From NCBI RefSeq assembly GCF_036967205.1, contig NZ_CP146022.1, forward strand, positions 6,262,001 through 6,326,000: a DNA stretch of 64,000 bases, in the 5' to 3' direction. The translations under genes and the position numbers were made by a program. A model generated the notes under the pieces. It was not told the origin of the DNA. It worked only from the letters and a program-made list of their open reading frames with translations, and did not search any database. Positions 7,449 through 15,184 of the stretch are shown here, piece by piece (positions within the stretch are counted from its first letter, which is position 1; the number at the start of each line of letters is the position of its first letter). The DNA is from Streptomyces sp. Q6. GTDB taxonomy: Bacteria > Actinomycetota > Actinomycetes > Streptomycetales > Streptomycetaceae.

Positions 7449-9719
7449 TCAGTGGGTGGTGCTACCCGGAGCCTGACCATCGAGAATGGACCGGGCGTTG
7501 ATATAGCCCTGGCGCGATCCCTCGCGGGCCCAGGTGCCGATGTCGTCGGTGTTCTTCAAGTGGTACTCGTTTGCCGCCGTCTGGGCGCCGAGGGCAACGT
7601 ATTCGTTGTTCCGTGACAGGCCGGCCTGCCAGCGGCTGCCCATCTCGTCCGAGGCCTTCTCCAGCGCGTGTCCTTCCGCATCCTTGAAGACGCCTTCGAG
7701 CACCGCGCTCGTGGCCGTGCCGGCCGCGCCGCCAACGGCCGCGCCCACCCAGGGAGTCGCGACAAAGGACGTTCCGACGCCCACGACCGTGCCGACGGTG
7801 CCCGAGATGATGTTCTTCCGCTGCGAGACGCCGTAGTCGAAGTCCTTGTCCTCGTCACCGGCAGGCTTCGCCAGCTCTTCCTGACGCCCGAGGCCGAGCG
7901 TGCCGGAGACCTCTCCGGACCGCTCGGCAATGTACTTGACCGTGGTCTCCTGGTCGTTCGAGAAACGCTGGTCCGCGGGGAGGTCGGGGTCGAGATGATG
8001 CGCCATGAGCTTGGACATGTAGGCCTCCTGGCCCACTTCGACGGCAGCGTAGCCCTCGGGGTTCTGGCCCACGGCGAAGAGGAACTTGGTCACGTCCCTG
8101 TGGTTCACCTCGGAGTCCGCGCCGTCGATGGGATAGAGATTCTCGATCTCGCCCCAGTCGCTCGAGTCCCGTGACACATCCGTCGTCGCCCGGTTGATGT
8201 CCGGCAGGTACTCGGAGGCGATCTGCCCCATGCTGTCGGACATGTAGCTGTTGCCGGTCAGCCGTTCCGGATCGTCCCCGATGGAGGAGACGATGGCGTT
8301 GAACAGCTTCGCCTGATCGGCGGTGTGCGCGGGCGTGTCCAGCGTCGGCAGCTCACCCGCCGGATGCCCGGTCGTGGCGGCTTCCAGGGCCAGCGCCAGG
8401 TTGTTCTGTCCGGTGTGCAGGTCGTCACCGTGGAGATCGGTCTCCTCGGGCCACTTCCGGTCCTCGAAGAGGTACTTGAAGTTGCTGACCGCTTCCTTGT
8501 GGTCGTCGTCCTTGGGCAGGTATTCCTCGTTGAAGAAGTCGGCAGCCGCATCGGGGGAGTTGGAGAGCCCCTTGAGATATCCGGTGAGGGGGTCGGATCC
8601 GCTGTCGTCACCGATGCGGTTGAGCCAAGGAGTGTTCATCGACCGCATCCACGTGCGGTTGTCCATCTCGCCGTCACGCGTGAGCTTGCGCTCGGTCTCC
8701 ATGAGCTTGGTGCCGTAGCTCTTGAGGAAGTCGTCGTCGTAGTCGCCCGTGCGCATCAGGTTGCTCATGACCTGGAACCCGCTGGGACCAAGGCTGTTGG
8801 GGCCGATCGTCTGATCGCCCATCTTGATCATGTTGCCCTTCCAGCTGGTCATGTCGGCGGAGTCGCTCCGGGTGGCGGTGGCGAGCGTCAGGCCGAGGTT
8901 GCGCTGGAGGTCGTCGAGCTTGTCGAGGCGTTCACGGCCCACGTTCGGGTTCACGTGCGGGTCGTTGATGCCCTCCCAGAACTCGAGCGTCTTCTTCGGC
9001 CCGAGCTGGGTGGCGAACCGCTCGGCGAACAGCGGGTCGTCCTTGTACTTCTCCAGACCCGCGTTGATCTTGTCGAAGTCCGCGGGTGTGAGGTCCTTCG
9101 GGTTCTTCGCCGCGATCTTCGAGAGATCCTCGGCGGCTTTCACCGCCTCCGCCGCGGAGTCACGATCCTTGTAGTCGGCGTCGGCGAAGCCCATCTGCGC
9201 CTGGTCGGCGATGGCGGTCAGCACCTTGGATGCCGAATTGTCGCTCTCCGAGGCTTTGTCGAGAATGCGCTGGACCTCGTCGCGAAGCGCGGTGACATCA
9301 CTCTCGCTGTGTTCGGGGACGGTGGTCCCCTTGGCGGCCCGGTCCGGGTGGATGTTCATGGTGACGGTGAAGCCGTGACCACCGGTGCTGGTGACGGTCA
9401 GGTTCTTCTTGAGCCCGCGGGAGATCGCGTCCTCAAGATCCTTCTTGTACTGCTTCAACTCGCCCTGAGTGTCGCTGAGGATCTTGTGGATGGTGTTGGC
9501 CTGCGTGTGGGCGTCGGCGAACTCGCCGGCGGTCTTGCCGACGAACTCCTTTGTGACCTGTGCGTTCAGCCCCGACCAGTCGGCCGTATTGGCGGCTTTG
9601 TGCAGCCCTTCCTCGGCCTGCTTCTTCAGGTCCGAGAGATGACGTACCAGCAGGCTCCAGTCGGCGACCGCGTCGTCGAGAGTCTTGAAGTTGGCGAAGC
9701 GCAGCGCGTCGAGATCCAT
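7449..9719 (-). CDS. Large WXG-headed protein, candidate T7SS effector/substrate
   Basis: 756-residue protein. Residues about 1-100 form a helical hairpin-like head (FKTLDDAVADWSLLVRHL...KAANTADWSG...KEFVGKTAGEF), with a WXG-type turn W48-S-G50. A long mostly helical, acidic body follows (about 170-640). A Gly/Ala/Val-rich hydrophobic stretch lies near residues 645-685 (SGTVGTVVGVGTSFVATPWVGAAVGG), then a charged C-terminal helix region. I know similar large uncharacterised Streptomyces proteins (possibly DUF6571) but cannot confirm the family here. It has no signal peptide, as expected for a T7SS substrate. It is the middle gene of a three-gene minus-strand operon (33 and 26-base gaps). No nuclease or other toxin motif could be recognised. 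Confidence 0.85.
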   Translation of the reverse strand: MDLDALRFANFKTLDDAVADWSLLVRHLSDLKKQAEEGLHKAANTADWSGLNAQVTKEFVGKTAGEFADAHTQANTIHKILSDTQGELKQYKKDLEDAISRGLKKNLTVTSTGGHGFTVTMNIHPDRAAKGTTVPEHSESDVTALRDEVQRILDKASESDNSASKVLTAIADQAQMGFADADYKDRDSAAEAVKAAEDLSKIAAKNPKDLTPADFDKINAGLEKYKDDPLFAERFATQLGPKKTLEFWEGINDPHVNPNVGRERLDKLDDLQRNLGLTLATATRSDSADMTSWKGNMIKMGDQTIGPNSLGPSGFQVMSNLMRTGDYDDDFLKSYGTKLMETERKLTRDGEMDNRTWMRSMNTPWLNRIGDDSGSDPLTGYLKGLSNSPDAAADFFNEEYLPKDDDHKEAVSNFKYLFEDRKWPEETDLHGDDLHTGQNNLALALEAATTGHPAGELPTLDTPAHTADQAKLFNAIVSSIGDDPERLTGNSYMSDSMGQIASEYLPDINRATTDVSRDSSDWGEIENLYPIDGADSEVNHRDVTKFLFAVGQNPEGYAAVEVGQEAYMSKLMAHHLDPDLPADQRFSNDQETTVKYIAERSGEVSGTLGLGRQEELAKPAGDEDKDFDYGVSQRKNIISGTVGTVVGVGTSFVATPWVGAAVGGAAGTATSAVLEGVFKDAEGHALEKASDEMGSRWQAGLSRNNEYVALGAQTAANEYHLKNTDDIGTWAREGSRQGYINARSILDGQAPGSTTH

Positions 9720-9752
9720 GAGTATTCGTTTCTCCTGTACGTCTCTGTCGCG

Positions 9753-10256
9753 CTACTTCTTCTTCGGCGGGTCGTAGGCAGGGTTCTTCTCGCCCGGCGC
9801 CCCGGCCCGCTCGTCGAACCCGGCGTCCAGGGCGTCGATGCTGCTCATCTGCCTCTGGATGTAGTGCTCGTCACCGGCATGGACCTTCTTGGTGACCTGC
9901 ATGTGGTTCGAGATGTGGGCGCACGCGTCCATCAGGGACTTCAGCTGCTCGTCCCACCTGTTCGATACGTGCTTGAGGCCGCTCCCGAGCGCGAAGCCCT
10001 GCCCGCTCAGATCGCCGGCGGCTTTGTCGCTGCTGGGGATGGCCACGCGGGCCTTGTCCCACAGGTTGTCGTACAGGGTGTGGGCCTGGCTGCCGATCTT
10101 GGCGAGGTCGCCGTTGCGCACCTTGAGATCGCCGGTCTGGCCGGGCAGCGAGGCGCTGCCGCCGCCGTCCCCCGGGTCGAGCTGGTTCAACTGCATGCGA
10201 GTCGACTGCCGGTCGGCGGCGTCCGCCTTCAGCTGCTCCCACTCATCCCATGCCAT
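9753..10256 (-). CDS. Helical protein upstream of the WXG-headed gene (probable partner)
   Basis: 167-residue soluble helical protein beginning MAWDEWEQLKADAADR and ending in the basic tail YDPPKKK. ATG 10256 is chosen over an upstream in-frame start near 10307, because AGGA lies 8 bases before it and the conserved-looking protein begins there. The middle (VRNGDLAKIGSQAHTLYDNL...SSDKAAGDLSGQGFALGSGL) has the spacing of a WXG-like helix-turn-helix hairpin, though with no W-x-G at the turn. It is the first gene of the operon that contains the 756-residue protein, so a heterodimer or targeting partner is likely by analogy with ESX substrate pairs. Confidence 0.8.
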   Translation of the reverse strand: MAWDEWEQLKADAADRQSTRMQLNQLDPGDGGGSASLPGQTGDLKVRNGDLAKIGSQAHTLYDNLWDKARVAIPSSDKAAGDLSGQGFALGSGLKHVSNRWDEQLKSLMDACAHISNHMQVTKKVHAGDEHYIQRQMSSIDALDAGFDERAGAPGEKNPAYDPPKKK

Positions 10257-10714
10257 GGACGATCCTTCCCCCGCGTTCGATGTGCCGGCGGCGCCCGCTG
10301 GACGCATTGCTTCCGGTCAAGCTAGCAACCCGTAAAGATGTTCACAGAAGTGGACTTCGGATGGCCGGGGCCTGTTCGTGGATATTCCGTAAAGGCTTCG
10401 CGGGAGCATCGGCCGGAATGCCCGTTTCCTCCCGCGTGAGGTCATGCGGGCGCGCGGGTGCCGACGGCAGGCGCTTGTCTCGGAGGTCCTACGGGCACGG
10501 AGAATTGCCCGGATTCACGCTAAAGATCTACATCCTCGGGGCCGCCCTGTAGCGGAGTTGACGCAGAAGCTCGGTTGGAGCAGATGTACAGGATGACTAC
10601 AGTGGTAAAAGCGTTGTAAGGCGCGACCAGCTTTGCGATCGCGTGGCGATGGGGACCGGTGGACGGTCCGTTTCGGACGAGTCGGGTGTACGGGGAAACG
10701 GGGAGGAAGACGTC
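10257..10714. promoter_or_regulatory. Divergent intergenic region between two T7SS substrate modules
   Basis: About 460 bases separate the minus-strand operon (start 10256) from the plus-strand one (start 10715), so both promoters should lie here. The stretch 10570-10625 is AT-richer than its surroundings (ATGTACAGGATGACTACAG, GGTAAAAGCG) and could hold the rightward promoter. I could not define clear -35/-10 pairs or a palindromic operator. Confidence 0.4.
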
Positions 10715-11176
10715 GTGCTTCCAGCAGACATGGTGGGGGGACCGTCGGCGGCGAGGGCGGCGAACCTGGAGGTCACGAACGAGGCGTTGACCACGTTCCA
10801 GAAGCGCGTGGCGACCGTGCTGCGGGACCTGGAGGCCTCGGCCGGAAACCCGACCAAGGTGGACGCGCAGACCATCAACAAGTCGTCCCTGCACAACGAG
10901 GGCGCGCAGGCATTCCCCGAGGCCGAGTCCCTGTTCACCGCCTACCACTCGGTGCACGGCCAGCTGGTCACGCTGTCGAAGACGCTCAAGCTGCAGATCG
11001 AGGCGATCGGTATCGCCGTGCAGGGAGCGCACCGCGGCTTCGACAATCTCGAAGAAGAGCAGCGGCGGCGGTTCTGGCAGATCCAGACGCAGGTCTCCGA
11101 GCTCCAGCAGCATCAGGACGAGAAGCGTGAGGGCACTCGGCGCACCAACGACGCGAAGACCGGCGGTGGGTTCTGA
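10715..11176 (+). CDS. Helical protein, probable partner of the 592-residue WXG protein
   Basis: 153-residue soluble protein read from GTG 10715, which has GGAGGA 7 bases upstream; the frame is open further back but without a ribosome site. It is almost entirely helical (EVTNEALTTFQKRVATVLRDLE, SVHGQLVTLSKTLKLQIEAI), with a glutamate/arginine-rich late helix (NLEEEQRRRFWQIQ) and the tail TNDAKTGGGF. Only 2 bases separate it from the next gene, so the pair is translated together. The long hairpin layout resembles PE/WXG-type partners of ESX substrates, but no signature motif is present. Function is inferred from context. Confidence 0.8.
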   Translation: MLPADMVGGPSAARAANLEVTNEALTTFQKRVATVLRDLEASAGNPTKVDAQTINKSSLHNEGAQAFPEAESLFTAYHSVHGQLVTLSKTLKLQIEAIGIAVQGAHRGFDNLEEEQRRRFWQIQTQVSELQQHQDEKREGTRRTNDAKTGGGF

Positions 11177-11178
11177 CC

Positions 11179-12957
11179 ATGACCGACAAGAATCACGAGG
11201 CGGACCACGAGCGGGTCGCCCAGCAGAACTCCTTCACGAACTTCGCCCACGACGTCGAGGACAACAACAAGGGCGGCGGCTGGGTCAACGGAATCTTCCG
11301 TGCCGCCGTCGGCGCCACCCCGGTCGGCCAGGCACTCGCGGCGCGCAAGTCGGACTTCGAGGACCACGACCTCAACACCATGCTCGACATGGTCCACCAG
11401 ACGAACCCCGAGGACCTCGAGACCTCAGGCTCGGCCCTGTGGGACGCCCGCGATGCCATCAAGGCCGCGGCCTCCGAGCTGGACGGCCACATCACCAAGG
11501 TCCACTGGGTCGGTGAGTCCGGCGACAGCTTCCGCGACTTCGGCGGGAAGCTGGTCGTGTACGCCGAGCAGCTCAGTACGTACGCGGGCACGGCCGGCGA
11601 CCAACTCAGCGCGGCCTCCGCGGGGTTGGCGTCCGTACGCAGCGCGATGCCGCCGCGGGACACCAGGCCCAACGCCGGGCAGCGGCCCGAGCAGCTTCCG
11701 GCGGTCAAGCAGGTCGAGGGAAACGACGACTACGCGGCCGCGGTCAAGGTGGAGAAGGACCGCCAAGAGGCGATCAACCAGATGAACCGCCTCTCGTCGT
11801 ACTACGTCGTCTCCGCGGAGCAGCTGGAGACGTTGCAGCAGAACCCGCCGAAGCTTGAGGCGATGCCTGATGTGGGGGTGCCGAAGCCTGCCGGCCACAC
11901 CCGCTCTCCCGGAGAGACCGGGACCGGCACGTCCACCGGGACCGCCACCAGCGGCTCCCACCACGTCTCGCAGGTGGCGGTCGGCCATCCGCAGGTCAGC
12001 GATTCGGCTACGGCTACGACCACGCCGCCCGCCAAGCACGCGGAAGGCACCATCACGTTTCCGGACCGCGCCGTCGGTACGGAGATCGACAGCGTCGGCA
12101 CGCTGCCGTCGCCCACCGCGCCGTCGCCGACGACCGGGCCCGCTCCGGTCTCCGGCGGTCCGAACCTCACGGGCCCGTCGGCCAACGGGTTCGGCAACGG
12201 TTACGTACCTCCGATGACGGGCGGCACGACCGGCCGCAACGTCGGCCCGGCAGGGACGCGTTCGCCGCTGTCGGCTCAAGGCCGGTCCGGAGGCCCGTCC
12301 GGTACGGGCAACCAGAGTGCGGCCCGGTCCATGGGCCGTGGCGGTGCGGGCGAGATGGGCAGGGCGGCGTCGACCGCCCGCGGCGGGACAGCCGGCGGGA
12401 AGGCTGCTTCGCCGATGGGCCGCGGCATCTCGGGCGGAACGCCACGCGCCGCGGGTTCGACGCCGCGGACGGCCGGCGGACCGACGACGGGTGCCGGGCG
12501 GTCCAACGGCGTGGTCGGCGGCCGTCCCACGAACGCGCGCACCGGCGCGCCCGGACAGAACGGTTCGCGCATCCCTCGCGGATCGGTCATGGGCGCCGAG
12601 GCCACTGGGGGCAACTCCCGGTCGACCACCGGGCGCGTGGGGCAGCGGGGGGTCTTCGGAGCGCCCGGTTCCAACGGCTCCGGCGCCAAGCAGACCGGGG
12701 CGAACCCCGCGGGTACGAATCGCGGCGGCACGGCACGCGAGGCGGTGACCGGCAACCCCGCGTCGCGTGGCTCCGCAGCGCGGGCCGAGCGCAACGGCAT
12801 GACGCGCGGCGGCTCCGGCCTCGTGCGCGGCCCGGGCAAGAACGGCAAGCCGAACGAGGAAGAGACAGAGGCCGCGGAGCGTCCGGACTACGTCGTCGAG
12901 GACGTGAACACCCACCTGCCCGCCAACCGGCGCGACGTGCCGCCGGTCGTCAACTGA
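11179..12957 (+). CDS. WXG/PPE-like protein with long low-complexity tail, candidate T7SS substrate
   Basis: 592-residue protein. The head (about residues 60-175) is helical and carries a WXG turn at W110-V-G112 (KVHWVGESGDSFRD), followed by a helix of the WXG100 type (AEQLSTYAGTAGDQL). From about residue 235 the protein becomes a Gly/Ser/Thr/Pro/Arg-rich low-complexity tail of more than 300 residues (for example TGAGRSNGVVGGRP), with a short acidic C terminus (NEEETEAAERPDYVVEDVN). This plan, helical head and disordered tail, matches EspB/PPE-like ESX substrates. It follows the 153-residue partner by 2 bases and precedes the second mycosin by 23 bases, so it could be a substrate of that protease (inference). 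Confidence 0.85.
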   Translation: MTDKNHEADHERVAQQNSFTNFAHDVEDNNKGGGWVNGIFRAAVGATPVGQALAARKSDFEDHDLNTMLDMVHQTNPEDLETSGSALWDARDAIKAAASELDGHITKVHWVGESGDSFRDFGGKLVVYAEQLSTYAGTAGDQLSAASAGLASVRSAMPPRDTRPNAGQRPEQLPAVKQVEGNDDYAAAVKVEKDRQEAINQMNRLSSYYVVSAEQLETLQQNPPKLEAMPDVGVPKPAGHTRSPGETGTGTSTGTATSGSHHVSQVAVGHPQVSDSATATTTPPAKHAEGTITFPDRAVGTEIDSVGTLPSPTAPSPTTGPAPVSGGPNLTGPSANGFGNGYVPPMTGGTTGRNVGPAGTRSPLSAQGRSGGPSGTGNQSAARSMGRGGAGEMGRAASTARGGTAGGKAASPMGRGISGGTPRAAGSTPRTAGGPTTGAGRSNGVVGGRPTNARTGAPGQNGSRIPRGSVMGAEATGGNSRSTTGRVGQRGVFGAPGSNGSGAKQTGANPAGTNRGGTAREAVTGNPASRGSAARAERNGMTRGGSGLVRGPGKNGKPNEEETEAAERPDYVVEDVNTHLPANRRDVPPVVN

Positions 12958-12980
12958 AGCCGAACGAGGACACAAGCAGT

Positions 12981-14255
12981 ATGAAGTCAGGGACCAGCCG
13001 ACGATCCGACCGTTCCTCGCTCCTCACGGCGTGCGGTGGCAGACGCGTGCGCGCGGTGGGGGCGGTCGTCGGCGCCCTGGCGGCGATGAGCGTCGGCTTC
13101 GCGCCGAGCGCGGCCGCGTACGACGCCCAGTCCCAGCAGTGGTACCTGGACGCGATGCAGGCCGACCAGATGTGGAAGATCAGCACCGGTAAGGGCGTCA
13201 AGATCGCGGTCATCGACACAGGGGTGAACGCACAGGTCCCGTCCTTGAAGGGGCAGGTCCTTGCGAGCGAAGTCCCGGCGTCCGTCGCGTACCACTCGAC
13301 TCAGGACTACTCGGGCCACGGCACGACCATGGCGGAACTGATCGCCGGAACAGGTGCGAGCGGCGGGATCAAGGGCCTCGCACCCGATGCCAAGGTTCTG
13401 CCCTTCCGCATCCAGCTCGCCGAACTGAAGGACAAGGCGGAACTGAAGAAGACGCCGGAGCCCGCGGAGGCGATCAGGGCGGCCGCGGACTCGGACGCGG
13501 ACATTCTCAGCATGTCGTTCGGCTCCGAGACGATCGATCCGGACCAGGAGGCCGCGCTCAAGTACGCCGCGTCCAAGGGCAAGCTGCTGATGGTCGCGGC
13601 AGGCAACGAAGGCGTGAAGTCGGGCCACATCGGCTATCCGGCCGCCTATCCGTACGCGGTCGGAGTCGGGTCGGTGGACGAGCGAGGAACGGTCTCCAAG
13701 TCCTCGTCGTACGGCAACTACGTGGACCTGGCAGCGCCCGGCATCGATATTCCTGGCTGGTGCGATGCCACGTTCAAGTCGTACTGCACGCGTGATGGAG
13801 GCACCAGTTCGGCAACCGCCATCGCCTCCGGCGCCGCCGCCCTGATCTGGTCCGCCCACCCCGACTGGACGGCGAACCAGGTCCTGCGCTCGATGATCGA
13901 CACGGCGAGCCGCACCTGGAAGAAGGACGACCCGAGCAAGTACCTCGGCTACGGAATCATTCGCCCACGCAAGGTACTTGAAGACGCCAACTACAGCGCC
14001 GGCGCCGCGAATCAGGACCCCCTCCTCAAGGAGAACGGCAGCCCCGCGAAGACCGAGACCTCCCCTTCCGCTTCTGCATCAGGCTCGTCACAGCCCTCGC
14101 AGGAGGCTTCAGAAGTCCCGGCCGAGGCGGCAGGATCGGAAGCGAAGTCTTCAAGTGACAGCAATACGTTGTGGATTGCGCTCGGAGCTGTTGCGGCGGT
14201 GATCGTGATCGGGGGCGGCGGGTTCGCAGTGATGAGGGCACGGCGCAGCCAGTGA
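12981..14255 (+). CDS. Second mycosin-like subtilisin, membrane-anchored
   Basis: 424-residue S8 serine protease. A signal peptide ends around SAAAYDAQ (residue 46). The triad is D79 (IAVIDTGV), H113 (SGHGTTMAEL) and S276 (GGTSSATAIASG), with oxyanion N209 (AAGNE). A Ser/Ala/Glu-rich linker (about 350-395) leads to a C-terminal membrane helix (about 398-418, LWIALGAVAAVIVIGGG) and a short basic tail. The plan is the same as mycP at 2222-3526, but the sequence is clearly divergent, so this is not a recent duplicate. Its place between a candidate substrate and the WXG100 pair suggests processing of T7SS proteins at the outer face of the membrane. Confidence 0.9.
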   Translation: MKSGTSRRSDRSSLLTACGGRRVRAVGAVVGALAAMSVGFAPSAAAYDAQSQQWYLDAMQADQMWKISTGKGVKIAVIDTGVNAQVPSLKGQVLASEVPASVAYHSTQDYSGHGTTMAELIAGTGASGGIKGLAPDAKVLPFRIQLAELKDKAELKKTPEPAEAIRAAADSDADILSMSFGSETIDPDQEAALKYAASKGKLLMVAAGNEGVKSGHIGYPAAYPYAVGVGSVDERGTVSKSSSYGNYVDLAAPGIDIPGWCDATFKSYCTRDGGTSSATAIASGAAALIWSAHPDWTANQVLRSMIDTASRTWKKDDPSKYLGYGIIRPRKVLEDANYSAGAANQDPLLKENGSPAKTETSPSASASGSSQPSQEASEVPAEAAGSEAKSSSDSNTLWIALGAVAAVIVIGGGGFAVMRARRSQ

Positions 14256-14376
14256 GACTTTCAACCGTGGGGTGCCAGTGTTCCCTGGGTGGACCACGGG
14301 GGAACGGTTCGGCCTCAAGTGAGGTCTGAGCCACAGCAATTGGAACTAGAGGCATACCAAGGAAGGCAGGCACAGC

Positions 14377-14712
14377 ATGGCTGGTGAGCAGAGGCTTGAA
14401 GATGCCGCAGTAGTCGCGCTCCAGAAGCAGATGCTTGAGAAGTACGAGGGCATCGGCAAGCGTGCGCACCACCTTCAGGGCGTGATCGACAGCCTTGAGG
14501 GTCAGTGGCAGGGCATCGGGCGCAGTGCCTTCGACAAGAAGCAGATCGAGATCAACCAGTCGCTCAAGGCGATCGGCAAGATCCTGGCCGATGTCATCGA
14601 CGCGATGACGCAGACCCGCAACCTCAAGGACACCAAGGAAGACGAGGTGCGGGCGGCCATGAACAAGATCAACCTGAACGACGGCGCCCAGTCCTCGCTG
14701 AGCAGCTACTGA
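14377..14712 (+). CDS. esxB: WXG100 family T7SS protein
   Basis: 111-residue WXG100 protein: a helix, a W-x-G turn (GQWQGIG, W44-Q-G46) and a second helix, with a C-terminal extension ending in AQSSLSSY. These small helical hairpins are the signature secreted substrates of ESX systems and form antiparallel dimers. ATG 14377 has AAGGAAGG about 10 bases upstream. A second WXG100 gene follows 83 bases later. In S. coelicolor, as I recall, the first of the two is called EsxB; the symbol is assigned by order only. Confidence 0.88.
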   Translation: MAGEQRLEDAAVVALQKQMLEKYEGIGKRAHHLQGVIDSLEGQWQGIGRSAFDKKQIEINQSLKAIGKILADVIDAMTQTRNLKDTKEDEVRAAMNKINLNDGAQSSLSSY

Positions 14713-14795
14713 GACGTCCGGCGTCTCAGAGCACATCCGAGCGCAGCGAACACCCCACCACACGTACACGACCGAGCGAGACGAGGTAAGCCGAC

Positions 14796-15095
14796 ATGGC
14801 GAGCAATGCGGACGGGTTGACAGTCAAGTACGACGGGCTGGACATGGCAGCCACCACCATCGGAAACGAGGCCAAGGCGCTCGAGTCCGACCTGGCGGAG
14901 CTCCGACAGCTGGTCGTGCGCAGCCAGGAGTACTGGGCGGGCGAGGCCCAGTCGAAGTTCGGCGAGAAGCTCCAGAAGTGGGACAAGGAAGCCGACGACA
15001 TCCACCAGGCGCTGACCGGCATCGGCCACACGGTGCACACCTCCGGTGGCGACTACATGGCGGGCGACAAGAAGGCTGCCAGCTACTTCCAGTAG
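14796..15095 (+). CDS. esxA: WXG100 family T7SS protein
   Basis: 99-residue WXG100 protein with the turn motif W47-A-G49 (QEYWAGEAQSKF) between two helices (ATTIGNEAKALESDLAEL and EKLQKWDKEADDIHQAL). The length is canonical for the family. It ends DKKAASYFQ, so a YxxxD/E-like secretion signal is not obvious at the C terminus. It probably forms a heterodimer with the preceding WXG100 protein. ATG 14796 has GAGG 9 bases upstream. The EsxA/EsxB assignment follows the S. coelicolor order as I recall it. Confidence 0.88.
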   Translation: MASNADGLTVKYDGLDMAATTIGNEAKALESDLAELRQLVVRSQEYWAGEAQSKFGEKLQKWDKEADDIHQALTGIGHTVHTSGGDYMAGDKKAASYFQ

Positions 15096-15184
15096 GACTC
15101 GGCTGAACACAGCAGAGGGTGGGCGCGCGCGGGAGGCGCCCACCCTTCTCCTATCTCCGGCCTGCGAAAGGGCAGAAGCGAACC

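Noticed and set aside
8325-10325. 666-codon plus-strand frame opposite the large WXG-headed gene
   Set aside because: Leu/Val/Arg-rich low-information translation; the minus-strand frame has proper starts, ribosome sites and structured sequence.
14377-15095. WXG100 pair considered as polymorphic toxins
   Set aside because: Both are full-length canonical WXG100 proteins with no C-terminal extra domain.
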